The notes under the pieces were generated by a model. The model did not search any database. It was not told where the DNA came from and saw nothing but the letters and a program-made list of their open reading frames with translations. From Gammaproteobacteria bacterium HGW-Gammaproteobacteria-15 (lineage in GTDB: Bacteria; Pseudomonadota; Gammaproteobacteria; Enterobacterales; Alteromonadaceae), in contig PGZF01000002.1 in the NCBI GenBank assembly GCA_002840125.1, positions 434,001-498,000 on the forward strand: a stretch of DNA of 64,000 nt, in the 5' to 3' direction. Below are positions 37,402 to 45,478 of the stretch, in pieces (the first letter of the stretch is position 1; the number at the start of each line of letters is the position of its first letter). Made by a program: the position numbers and the translations under genes.

Positions 37402-38424
37402 GTGCGACACTCACAAACTACGGAAGATAGAGTTTTATCGGCGGTAAGGGATTTTGCCAGCTCAATAATTTCAGGCAGCAAAGTCGTAGCTGATATGTCT
37501 GCGCTTATCAATGCTACGGCTGAATTACCACCAACACACTTTGCCCATTGGGAGCGCTTGATTCAGATTGAATTCAATCGAATCTTAAGGGACTCTACTC
37601 AACCAAAATGGAAGTTTTGGTCTAAGCCTCAAGAACTTTTAACTTGGCTGGATTTGGCAAGCTGGGATGGTTACAGGCGTGAGAGAGTTTTACGGACATT
37701 ATCTGGTGCCGCGCCAAATACATTTTTCTTTTCGCTTGCTATTCGCAGGTTAAATGATTGGGTGCCCCAGGTACGTATAGCTGCCAGAGAAAAACTGCCT
37801 GAAATTGCCGCCGCAACCAATCCTTATTATGTAGTTGAAGCAGTTTGTATTGCCTTGGCGAGCTGGAACTCTTGGGGACGAATTGAAGAGCTGGAAAAGC
37901 AGGCACTTTTACAGATTATTTCCAGGGATGAGATAGCAGAGGCGTTGAAATCCAAGATAATCTTGTCGGCATCAGGTCCAATGGCCTCACTATTTTCTCA
38001 GCTTGGCCGTACCACCATTCTCGATAGTGATCTTGTAGAGATTGCACAGTGTGCTGTGCAACCCTCAGTGAGAGCTAAAGCCTACCGTAGCCTATTTGAA
38101 GGGCGAATAGCCTGGATTGAAGGTCGGGAATGGCAATGGACAGATATCCGTTACTGCGAGGGAAGAGTTAACGCCGTTGTTTCCGAACGGAAATTTAATG
38201 TTCAAATTCCATTCCTAGAGTTATTAAAAGGGGCCGCGATAGATCGATCCTCTGTGGTCAGGCGAGTTTCAGCAGAGTTTCTTATTAAAGAGCTTGAAAC
38301 GCTTGGAGATGGCGCTAGGTGCTTTGCAGAGAAATTTGCGGCAGATAAGTCGAATCCTGTATCCGAAAGAGGTCGATTTGCACTAAGAATGTTGGATAAA
38401 GCTGAACGTGCCAATTTTTCCTGA
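37402..38424 (+). CDS. Cytoplasmic HEAT-like alpha-helical protein, unknown function
   Basis: The 340-residue protein starts with GTG at 37402, with GAGGTAA nine bases upstream. No signal peptide or membrane segment is visible. The sequence appears alpha-helical, with a HEAT-like stretch LNDWVPQVRIAAREKLPEIAA near residues 117-137 and a related one VVRRVSAEFLIKELETLG near 285. A tryptophan-rich segment (WIEGREWQWTDIRYCEG) lies between them. I do not recognise the family. It follows the exported HEAT protein by 83 bp and shares the same AT-richer look, so the two may have arrived together. Confidence 0.7.
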   Translation: MRHSQTTEDRVLSAVRDFASSIISGSKVVADMSALINATAELPPTHFAHWERLIQIEFNRILRDSTQPKWKFWSKPQELLTWLDLASWDGYRRERVLRTLSGAAPNTFFFSLAIRRLNDWVPQVRIAAREKLPEIAAATNPYYVVEAVCIALASWNSWGRIEELEKQALLQIISRDEIAEALKSKIILSASGPMASLFSQLGRTTILDSDLVEIAQCAVQPSVRAKAYRSLFEGRIAWIEGREWQWTDIRYCEGRVNAVVSERKFNVQIPFLELLKGAAIDRSSVVRRVSAEFLIKELETLGDGARCFAEKFAADKSNPVSERGRFALRMLDKAERANFS

Positions 38425-38450
38425 CACATACAACGATTAAAATCGTTCAT

Positions 38451-38480
38451 CTGGCCGCCTTATATCGGCCAGCTAATTTT
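38451..38480 (+). terminator. Terminator after HEAT-like gene
   Basis: CTGGCCG and CGGCCAG form a perfect 7-bp stem with an 8-base loop, followed by CTAATTTT. A second small hairpin, AACGAT-TAAA-ATCGTT, lies just upstream. Confidence 0.55.
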
Positions 38481-38575
38481 ACAAATCCTAATTTAACTTA
38501 AACCCCGCCCTTGAAATGCTATTGCACTAACCGCATATATCGTTTCATCGCGATATATAAATTAAAGATGAGCGT

Positions 38576-38890
38576 ATGACGGCACTTAACCCAAAACAAA
38601 TCGATGACCTGATAAAGGCGGTGGCGCATCCGGTACGGCGCGATATTTTGCATTGGCTAAAAACGCCGGAGCAGTATTTTGCTGATCAGGATCACCCGCT
38701 TAGCTTAGGCGTATGCGCCGGTAAAATTGAACGTAAAACCGGCTTGTCGCAAAGCACGGTGTCGGCCCATTTAGCTACTTTGCAACGGGCTGGTGCTATT
38801 AGTAGCCAGAAAGTAGGGCAGTGGCATTTTTTTAAACGGGATGAGGTGCTGATCCAGCAGTTTCTGGCACAGATCAGCAGCCAGCTCTAA
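38576..38890 (+). CDS. ArsR-family transcriptional regulator with one cysteine
   Basis: The 104-residue winged-helix protein has the ArsR pattern: AVAHPVRRDILHWLK followed by a recognition helix GLSQSTVSAHLATLQRAGAI. The metal-binding ELCVCDL motif of ArsR/SmtB sensors is absent; the only cysteine is in LSLGVCAGKIE. It is 47 bp upstream of an Old Yellow Enzyme gene in the same direction, which suggests that it regulates that gene, possibly in response to electrophiles; this is inference from context. Confidence 0.85.
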   Translation: MTALNPKQIDDLIKAVAHPVRRDILHWLKTPEQYFADQDHPLSLGVCAGKIERKTGLSQSTVSAHLATLQRAGAISSQKVGQWHFFKRDEVLIQQFLAQISSQL

Positions 38891-38937
38891 GTAACAAGCC
38901 TTAATTAAACAACAGTTTAACCACACAGGATTATATT

Positions 38938-39990
38938 ATGACAACGCTATTCGACCCGATAAAAGTAGGCGACTTACAGTTACCCAACCGCATTATTATG
39001 GCGCCATTAACCCGCTGCCGTGCAAGTGAGGGCCGGGTACCCAATGAGCTGATGGCAGAATACTATGTGCAGCGCGCCAGTGCCGGGCTTATTCTAACCG
39101 AGGCCACTTCGGTAACGCCAATGGGTGTGGGTTACCCCGATACGCCGGGTATTTGGTCAGATGAACAGGTTGTCGGCTGGCGAAAAATCACGGCTGCAGT
39201 ACATAACGCCGGCGGGCGTATAATGCTGCAATTATGGCATGTTGGCCGTATCTCTGATCCGCATTATTTAGACGGCCAGTTGCCGGTTGCCCCCAGCGCC
39301 ATAGCTGCAGAGGGTCACGTTAGTTTAATGCGGCCGAAAAAAGCCTATGTTACGCCGCGCGCGCTGGAAACTGACGAAATTAAAGGTATTGTTGAAGCCT
39401 ACCGCCTGGGGGCAGAGAATGCGAAAAAAGCCGGTTTTGACGGCGTGGAAATTCACGGTGCCAACGGCTATTTACTGGACCAGTTTTTACAGGACAGCAC
39501 CAATAAACGCACCGATAACTACGGCGGCAGTATTGAAAACCGTGCCCGTTTAATGCTGGAAGTCACCGATGCCGTTATTGGTGTGTGGGGCGCTGGCCGG
39601 GTGGGTATGCATTTAGCACCACGCGCCGATGCGCACACTATGGGCGACTCGCACCGTGCCGATACCTTTGGTTATGTTGCGCAGCAGTTAGGCAAACGCG
39701 GTATCGCATTTATTTGTGCCCGCGAAGCTCAGGGCGATGACAGCCTGGGGCCGCAACTGAAACAGCAATTTGCTGGTGTGTATATCGCTAACGAGAAGTT
39801 TGATAAAGCCTCTGCTAACGCTGCTCTGGCAGCAGGTACGGCCGATGCAGTAGCCTTTGGTGTGCCTTATATTGCTAACCCGGATTTAGTGCAGCGCTTT
39901 GCCAAAGATGCGCCATTAAATACGGCCAAGCCAGAGCTGTTTTATGCCAGCGGCGCTGAGGGTTATACCGATTATCCTGCACTTAGCTAA
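38938..39990 (+). CDS. Alkene reductase, Old Yellow Enzyme family (NemA-like)
   Basis: The 350-residue FMN enzyme reduces activated double bonds and nitro compounds with NAD(P)H. Visible signatures are the N-terminal LPNRIIMAPLTRCRA, the QLWHVGRIS segment, the substrate-binding FDGVEIHGANGYLLDQFLQ (with HxxN) and TDNYGGSIENRARL. It closely resembles N-ethylmaleimide reductase NemA. It probably forms an operon with the ArsR gene. It converges on dsbB with a palindromic repeat between them. Confidence 0.92.
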   Translation: MTTLFDPIKVGDLQLPNRIIMAPLTRCRASEGRVPNELMAEYYVQRASAGLILTEATSVTPMGVGYPDTPGIWSDEQVVGWRKITAAVHNAGGRIMLQLWHVGRISDPHYLDGQLPVAPSAIAAEGHVSLMRPKKAYVTPRALETDEIKGIVEAYRLGAENAKKAGFDGVEIHGANGYLLDQFLQDSTNKRTDNYGGSIENRARLMLEVTDAVIGVWGAGRVGMHLAPRADAHTMGDSHRADTFGYVAQQLGKRGIAFICAREAQGDDSLGPQLKQQFAGVYIANEKFDKASANAALAAGTADAVAFGVPYIANPDLVQRFAKDAPLNTAKPELFYASGAEGYTDYPALS

Positions 39991-40003
39991 GAGGAGAACC
40001 AGC

Positions 40004-40084
40004 TTGCCCTAAGCCAACCGTTGAAGGCATGGATGCCTGAGTCGAGCCCCCAGGGAGGGGTCTACGGCGTGTTGGCGTGGGCAA
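40004..40084. repeat. Palindromic intergenic repeat element (MITE/REP-like)
   Basis: An 81-bp element has imperfect inverted ends, TTGCCCTAAGCCAAC at the left and GTTGGCGTGGGCAA at the right, with an internal hairpin GGCATGGATGCC and a GC-rich core GAGCCCCCAGGGAGGGG. It lies between the convergent OYE and dsbB genes. Its look matches short structured repeats that recur in gammaproteobacterial genomes; I see no second copy in this window. It may also act as a transcription boundary. Confidence 0.6.
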
Positions 40085-40104
40085 ATCGGTTCGTGCTCTG
40101 GTTA

Positions 40105-40641
40105 CTAATCGCGATAAGGGTTGTTGCTAATCCTTACCGGCTGGCTTAGCAGCAGTATTACTGCTATTACGGCATAAATCCAAAGCGATACCGCACTCCA
40201 GAATGCCATGCTTTTATCTAAAAACTGCCAGCTGGTATCCCCACAACTGCCGGTGGGTTCAAACACCGCAGGCAGCCACTGATCCAACGGCATCCAGCTA
40301 GGGAACTCAGCAAACAGCGCACAGCTGAAAAAGCCACCTTCCGCCAGCAGTTGCTCAATGTGCAGCAGTTCATTGGCTTGCATAATGCCAAAACCGGCAG
40401 CAGCAAGCACACCGAACACAGCCAGTAGCCTGAACAAGGCATTGGCAGGCGCCAGTAAACCAATAATGGCGGCCAGTAACACACCAACAAAAGCACTGCG
40501 AATATAAATACATTTAATACAAGGCTGTAAGTTTAGCCCGTACTGAAAATACAGCGCGCTGGCCAATAACCCCAGACAGGATAATATCAGCAGCATCCAG
40601 GGCCAGCGCTGCATAGATAAACGTTTGATTTTTTGTAGCAT
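40105..40641 (-). CDS. dsbB: Disulfide bond formation protein DsbB
   Basis: DsbB is an inner-membrane quinone reductase that reoxidises periplasmic DsbA. The 178-residue protein has four membrane helices and the two essential cysteine pairs: Cys41-Cys44 in QPCIKC and Cys107-Cys133 in the second periplasmic loop, matching the E. coli positions 41/44 and 104/130. It is divergent from fadR; in E. coli dsbB, nhaB and fadR are neighbours, but nhaB is absent here. Confidence 0.95.
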   Translation of the reverse strand: MLQKIKRLSMQRWPWMLLILSCLGLLASALYFQYGLNLQPCIKCIYIRSAFVGVLLAAIIGLLAPANALFRLLAVFGVLAAAGFGIMQANELLHIEQLLAEGGFFSCALFAEFPSWMPLDQWLPAVFEPTGSCGDTSWQFLDKSMAFWSAVSLWIYAVIAVILLLSQPVRISNNPYRD

Positions 40642-40814
40642 TTCTTATCCTTCTAACGGGAGTTTTCTTCAGCTGCGGTTAATCTACGGTATTTAAGCGT
40701 AATGCACAATCCGGCTGCGGTGTCGGGCTAATTTAGAAGGGTGGCTTGTTAACTGTTGGCGCTCTGGTACAATCAGTCAACTTTTTTTCTGAACAAAAAG
40801 ACGGACAGATCCGC

Positions 40815-41531
40815 ATGACTAATCTGATTAAAGCGCAAAGCCCGGCCGGGTTTGCTGAAGAGTATATTGTTGACTCGATCTGGAACGGAAAATTTGCTCC
40901 TGGTTCTATATTACCAGCAGAGCGTGAATTGTCTGAACTGATAGGCGTAACCCGTACCACTTTGCGTGAAGTATTACAGCGTTTAGCTCGTGACGGCTGG
41001 TTAACCATTCAACATGGTAAACCGACAAAGGTAAATAATTACTGGGAAACCTCAGGTTTAAACATTCTGGAAACGCTGGCCCGGTTAGACGAAGACCAAA
41101 TGCCAAAACTGGTAGATGATTTATTATCTGCCCGTACTAATATCAGCGCGATTTATATCCGTGGTGCGATAAAAAACCATGCTCAGCAGGTAGTAGAACT
41201 GTTTGCCAGTGCTGAAGCGCTGGAAGACACCGCCGAGGCATTTGCCGAGTTTGACTACAATTTAAACCACGAACTGGCATTGCATTCTGCTAACCGTATT
41301 TATGTGCTGATTTTAAACGGCTTTCGCGGTCTGTATAACAAGATTGCCCGTTTTTACTTTTCGCACCCCAAAGCACGTGAGCTGGCGCGTAAGTATTATC
41401 ACCAGATCAAACTTTATGCTGAAAACGGTAAGTTTGACGAAGTGGTATTTGCCGTACGTAAATACGGTAAAGAAAGCGGCTTAGTCTGGTCAGAGTTACG
41501 GCCGCAGATCCCCAAAGATCTGGTTGAATAA
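40815..41531 (+). CDS. fadR: Fatty acid metabolism regulator FadR
   Basis: FadR is a GntR-family regulator that represses beta-oxidation and activates unsaturated fatty-acid synthesis; long-chain acyl-CoA releases it from DNA. From ATG 40815 (238 residues, E. coli 239) the sequence begins [18 protein letters not shown], and the winged-helix with [20 protein letters not shown] and [14 protein letters not shown] is almost identical to E. coli FadR. The ligand-binding C-domain is also colinear. The open frame extends 23 codons upstream, but those are not conserved. It ends at a strong terminator. A FadR-like operator lies before fadI at 1591-1605. Confidence 0.95.
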   Translation: MTNLIKAQSPAGFAEEYIVDSIWNGKFAPGSILPAERELSELIGVTRTTLREVLQRLARDGWLTIQHGKPTKVNNYWETSGLNILETLARLDEDQMPKLVDDLLSARTNISAIYIRGAIKNHAQQVVELFASAEALEDTAEAFAEFDYNLNHELALHSANRIYVLILNGFRGLYNKIARFYFSHPKARELARKYYHQIKLYAENGKFDEVVFAVRKYGKESGLVWSELRPQIPKDLVE

Positions 41532-41541
41532 ACAGCTAAAC

Positions 41542-41570
41542 ACAAACCGCCTTCGGGCGGTTTGTTATTT
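41542..41570 (+). terminator. Rho-independent terminator after fadR
   Basis: ACAAACCGCC and GGCGGTTTGT form a 10-bp stem capped by the stable TTCG tetraloop, followed by TATTT. It lies 10 bases after the fadR stop. Confidence 0.88.
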
Positions 41571-41665
41571 AATGCGCTATTGGCGCTTGAGCTGTGCCTG
41601 TCAGCCAGTTATTATTGTGCGGAATAACATATTCTTTTTAGTTATAACAGGCAGAGGCAAATGCT

Positions 41666-43918
41666 ATGAAAGGCGCGGCGCATACAGAAGTGTATCTGGA
41701 TAACAATGCTACCACACCGGTACTGCCGGTAGCTGCAGAGGCAGCAATGCATGCGATGCAGCGTGGCTATGGTAACCCCAGCAGCAGCCACGCTACCGGT
41801 ATTAAAGCCAAAGCAGAACTGGAAACCACCCGCGCTTTGGCCCGGCAGTTAATCGGCGCCCGCAGTGGCGACATTGTGTTTACCTCAGGGGCGACAGAGG
41901 GCATTCAAACCTCGATTGTTTCGGCGTTAATGGCGGCCCGGGCGCAGGGCAAAACCGGCGCAGCAACCTTATTGCTGTATGGCGCCACTGAGCATAAAGC
42001 GGTGCCGGAAAGCCTGAAACACTGGAACCGGGTATTGCAGCTTAATGCCACGGTAAAGGCCATTCCGGTGGATCAGCATGGTGTGCTCGACAGCGATTTT
42101 ATCCGTGCTAATCTGCCCTCTGCGGTAATGATTTGCACTATGGCGGCGAATAATGAAACCGGCGTAAAGCAGGATCTGGTGGCGCTGGAGCAACTGATCC
42201 GCAGCGTGAACCCGCAAGTTTACTGGATGGTAGATTGTGTGCAGGCGCTGGGTAAAATGCAGCTGAATATTGCCGATACCAGCATTGACTACGCGCCCTT
42301 TAGTGGCCATAAACTGTACGCGCCTAAAGGCATCGGCTTTTTGTATGTGCGTAAAAACACGCCTTATCAGCCGTTTATTGCCGGTGGCGGCCAGGAAAGT
42401 GGTTTACGCTCTGGTACCGAAAACCTGCCCGGCATTGCTGCTTTACATGCCATTTTTTCTGAACTTGCCAAAGCCAGCGGCTCTGCGTTTCAAACTGAAG
42501 CCACATTGTGGCATTACCGGCAGCAGCTTATTGCGGCATTGCAACAGGTGTTTCCTGCTTTGGTGCTGAACAGTGATATACCGCATGTGGTGCCCACTAC
42601 GATTAATTTTTCGGTGCCGGGTTTTTACAGCAAAGACATTATGGATTTGTTTGATGCCGCCGGTATCCGGGTAAGTTCGGGTTCGGCCTGCAGTTCTAAA
42701 GTGCCCAGCAGTTTTGTGCTTGATGCCATGGGGCTGGACAGCTGGCGCTCGCAGGGGGCTATCCGCTTATCCTTTGGCCCGGCGATGACCAAAGCAGAAT
42801 GTGAGCACGCCTGCCAGGCTATTAGTGCGCTTAAAACAGTGGTATCTAAGCATTGTCTGGTGCTGACCGACGCCACACCAACACTGGAAATTCATGCCCG
42901 CGGCTTACTGCAGCTAAAGCATGAAGCCTTGTGCAGTTATGTACTGATCTGCCCTGATAGCCTCGAAGCGCTGGTGATAGATCCGGTATTGCCGCTGGCC
43001 GGGCGTATAGCCAATATTATTCAGGGCCAGGGCTTACAGTTAAAAGCCGTGCTGGACACTCATTTACATCAGGATCACCAGTCGGCACGCACGGAATTAT
43101 TAACCTTGCTGGGCAATCCTTGCGCCGGCAGTGGCTGTGATGTATTGGGCTGGCCTGAACACAGCACTGAAATTCAGCTTGGGCCCTATCAGTTAACCCG
43201 GCTGGCCACACCGGGCCATACGCCTGAAGCGGTGAGTATTTTGCTGTACAAACAGCAACAGCTGCTATGCGCCTTTACCGGTGATGTGATACTGCCAGGT
43301 GGAGTAGGCCGCACCGATTTACCCGGCGGCGATATTTCAGCACTGGCCAACAGCATCCGGCTACTGGCTGGCAAAGTAGGGCCGCAGGCGTTGTTGTTAT
43401 CCAGCCATGATTATGCGCAACGCTTTTTTACCAGCCTGGCACTGGCAGCAACAGAGCAGCCGCTGATCAAGGCGCTGCTAAATAATCAGCCGCAAACCGA
43501 ATGGCAACCACAGTTGCAGCAGCAAGCCGTAACATTACAGCAGGCCAGCAGCTATTTTTGTGGCCTGGTTGAGGTAAGTTTGTCTGATGCCACTGATGTG
43601 ATTGCGCCAGAGCACCTGGCCGGCTTTTTACAACAACGGCCGCAAATGCAGGTGGTTGATGTGCGTGAGCCGCATGAGCAAAGTGCCGGTGCGCTGGCAC
43701 AGTATCTACCGGCCGCTTATCTGGCACAGCACAAGGTGCAGGAAATTCCGCTATCCAAGCTGGCGGACGCCGTTATTCACCAACAGCTGCACAGCAACCA
43801 GGCTTTGTTGCTGGTATGCCGTTCAGGTAACCGTAGCCTGGTGGCCTGCAAAGTGCTGGGGCGTTTAGGCTTTAAACAGGTATTTAACCTTAAAGGTGGC
43901 ACTGCACTGTTGTGTTAA
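41666..43918 (+). CDS. Triple fusion: cysteine desulfurase, MBL-fold persulfide-dioxygenase-like domain, rhodanese
   Basis: The 750-residue protein has three domains. Residues 1-390 are a class V aminotransferase of the NifS/IscS type, with PLP lysine Lys216 (SGHKLYAPKG) and the mobile-loop Cys342 (SSGSACSSKV). Residues about 405-600 are a metallo-beta-lactamase fold with HxHxDH at 466-471, His518, Asp540 and His581 in SHDY, which is the ligand set of ETHE1-type persulfide dioxygenases and glyoxalase II. Residues about 640-750 are a rhodanese with Cys718 in CRSGNRS, ending abruptly at GGTALLC. A likely role is to release sulfur from cysteine as persulfide and oxidise or transfer it in one polypeptide. 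AGAGG precedes ATG 41666. Confidence 0.85.
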   Translation: MKGAAHTEVYLDNNATTPVLPVAAEAAMHAMQRGYGNPSSSHATGIKAKAELETTRALARQLIGARSGDIVFTSGATEGIQTSIVSALMAARAQGKTGAATLLLYGATEHKAVPESLKHWNRVLQLNATVKAIPVDQHGVLDSDFIRANLPSAVMICTMAANNETGVKQDLVALEQLIRSVNPQVYWMVDCVQALGKMQLNIADTSIDYAPFSGHKLYAPKGIGFLYVRKNTPYQPFIAGGGQESGLRSGTENLPGIAALHAIFSELAKASGSAFQTEATLWHYRQQLIAALQQVFPALVLNSDIPHVVPTTINFSVPGFYSKDIMDLFDAAGIRVSSGSACSSKVPSSFVLDAMGLDSWRSQGAIRLSFGPAMTKAECEHACQAISALKTVVSKHCLVLTDATPTLEIHARGLLQLKHEALCSYVLICPDSLEALVIDPVLPLAGRIANIIQGQGLQLKAVLDTHLHQDHQSARTELLTLLGNPCAGSGCDVLGWPEHSTEIQLGPYQLTRLATPGHTPEAVSILLYKQQQLLCAFTGDVILPGGVGRTDLPGGDISALANSIRLLAGKVGPQALLLSSHDYAQRFFTSLALAATEQPLIKALLNNQPQTEWQPQLQQQAVTLQQASSYFCGLVEVSLSDATDVIAPEHLAGFLQQRPQMQVVDVREPHEQSAGALAQYLPAAYLAQHKVQEIPLSKLADAVIHQQLHSNQALLLVCRSGNRSLVACKVLGRLGFKQVFNLKGGTALLC

Positions 43919-43928
43919 AACAGCTGTG

Positions 43929-43955
43929 AAAAAAACGCCAGCAGTTGCTGGCGTT
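43929..43955 (-). terminator. Rho-independent terminator after the anti-sigma gene
   Basis: AACGCCAGCA and TGCTGGCGTT form a 10-bp inverted repeat separated by GT. Read on the minus strand the stem is followed by a run of T, which suits the leftward chrR gene ending at 43971; on the plus strand no T-run follows. Confidence 0.75.
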
Positions 43956-43970
43956 AATCGGGAACGGCGG

Positions 43971-44660
43971 TTAGTAAAAGAACTGCTGTAGCGGGTTTAA
44001 CAACCGGGTTAAGCCTTTTTTAAACTTTAACGGCGCGCTTAGTACCGACAGACACAGGCAATCTTCGTCTGCCATGGTGCGCGGTGTATGGGTATCGTCC
44101 GGTGAGTTAATCAGCAAATCACCGGCTTTATATTCGCCGTTTTCATCAACAATTTTACCGGCCAGCACTAATGTCATCTCCAGCCCCAGATGAGTGTGCT
44201 GCGGGACTTCAGTGTCTTTACTGATATACAGTAACGATACATGATAATCGTTGCCTGCCGGCAATTTTGCCGTTGCTATACCACCCAGATGCAACCATTT
44301 GCCATGGTTTGCGGCCAGGCGTTGTAAAGCACGCGGCAAAACAAACTCGCGCTGGTTAACTATGATGGGCTCAGCATGCTGTGCAGACAATTGCGATTGC
44401 CCGGCAGCTGCCTGTTTAGACAATTGCGGCTGCGCCATAATGTCATTAAGCATTTGCTGCCAGTCGGTAGAGTTGGTTTTAACCGGTTGCTGTGCCAACT
44501 GGCAGGCCAGATCAGCGGTAATGTCACGGCTAAGCTGCTGGCAATGTGGGCACAGGTCAATATGCGCTGCCACGGCCAGCGCTACATCGGCACTTAAGGT
44601 GCCTTCGGCATGTTGTTCCAGCAACGACATGCCGGGGTGAAACTTAATTGCGTGCGCCAT
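43971..44660 (-). CDS. ChrR-family anti-sigma factor with C-terminal cupin
   Basis: The 229-residue protein has the zinc-binding anti-sigma motif H33-x3-C37-x2-C40 and a C-terminal cupin (about 110-215) with PQHTHLGLEMTLVLAG and NSPDDTHTPR. In Rhodobacter, ChrR binds the ECF sigma factor RpoE and releases it on singlet-oxygen stress. The gene overlaps the 3' end of the ECF sigma gene by 17 bp, consistent with translational coupling of the pair. Confidence 0.9.
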   Translation of the reverse strand: MAHAIKFHPGMSLLEQHAEGTLSADVALAVAAHIDLCPHCQQLSRDITADLACQLAQQPVKTNSTDWQQMLNDIMAQPQLSKQAAAGQSQLSAQHAEPIIVNQREFVLPRALQRLAANHGKWLHLGGIATAKLPAGNDYHVSLLYISKDTEVPQHTHLGLEMTLVLAGKIVDENGEYKAGDLLINSPDDTHTPRTMADEDCLCLSVLSAPLKFKKGLTRLLNPLQQFFY

Positions 44661-45297
44661 CTAATGCCTCTCTTAATCTGTCCAGCGCTAAGCGGATGCG
44701 TGATTTCACTGTACCCAGTGGGATCGCCAGTTCATCCGATACTTCCTGATGCGATTTTTCCTGCAAATATACTTTTTCCATTACCTCGCGCTGCGCCGGC
44801 GGCAGGCTGGTAAAGTGCGGTGCCAGTTTATCCATCAGCAGCTGGGTATCCCATTGTGATGCGTCGTTGTCGGCTTCCTGCTCCGGGTATTCACCGTTAA
44901 GCCATAAGTCGTCAGCACTGACATCATCTTTGCGGCTTTGCTTTTTGCGTAGCATGTCAAAGCGCACATTTCTGGCAATGGTAAAAATCCAGGTAGAGGC
45001 ACAACCGCGCGATGCATCAAACAGTGCCGCTTTTTTCCATACGTTTAGCATGGTGTCCTGCACCATTTCCAGCGCCTGCTGCTCGTTACCAAACATTTTC
45101 ATGCCAAAAGCTTTTAGCCTTGGTGCAAAATAATTAAATAGTTCAGCATAAGCACTGCGATCACGCTGCAGGGCGACAAAAGTGAGTGCCTCTTCCCAGT
45201 TATTATTGGTAATTTCTTGCCTTGTCATAGAGGCTTGAGTATCCGGTATTGGCGAGGGGACCCTATCATGCCTTGGTACGTTGATTGACTTCAACAT
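44644..45297 (-). CDS. ECF RNA polymerase sigma factor (ChrR-associated)
   Basis: The 217-residue protein has sigma region 2 (YAELFNYFAPRLKAFGMKM, EMVQDTMLNVWKKAA, STWIFTIARNVRFDMLRK) and region 4 (LPPAQREVMEKVYLQEKSHQEVSDELAIPLGTVKSRIRLALDRLR-type, with GTVKSRIRLAL). Its partner is the downstream ChrR anti-sigma, so it belongs to the photooxidative-stress ECF group. ATG 45297 is supported by AGGAAA about 9 bases upstream. A candidate autoregulated promoter lies at 45351-45375. Confidence 0.9.
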   Translation of the reverse strand: MLKSINVPRHDRVPSPIPDTQASMTRQEITNNNWEEALTFVALQRDRSAYAELFNYFAPRLKAFGMKMFGNEQQALEMVQDTMLNVWKKAALFDASRGCASTWIFTIARNVRFDMLRKKQSRKDDVSADDLWLNGEYPEQEADNDASQWDTQLLMDKLAPHFTSLPPAQREVMEKVYLQEKSHQEVSDELAIPLGTVKSRIRLALDRLREALDGARN

Positions 45298-45350
45298 GTT
45301 TTATTTTCCTGGTTACGGTGTTACCGGCATTGCTGCTGTGTAGCCATATT

Positions 45351-45375
45351 TACGCGGTGTAAGCTGTATTGGATT
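45351..45375 (-). promoter_or_regulatory. Candidate ECF promoter for the sigma/anti-sigma operon
   Basis: Read on the minus strand, AATCC (45375-45371) and CGTA (45354-45351) are separated by 16 bases, resembling the TGATCC/CGTA-type promoters used by ChrR-linked ECF sigma factors. The match lacks the leading TG, so support is modest. Confidence 0.35.
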
Positions 45376-45478
45376 GCTATTTAAATAAATTAAAAATTAG
45401 AAAGGTATGTGCGTTTTATTCTGATTTTCTTCCTAAAAAAATACTTTATTATGAGCTTACTAACAACGGGAGACGATC

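Noticed and set aside
40764..40778. FadR operator in front of fadR (CTGGTACAATCAG)
   Set aside because: Only the outer CTG/CAG bases pair; the GGTC-N-GACC core is absent.
40746..40814. Extended N-terminus of FadR from 40746
   Set aside because: The extra 23 residues are not present in FadR proteins; the conserved sequence starts at ATG 40815.
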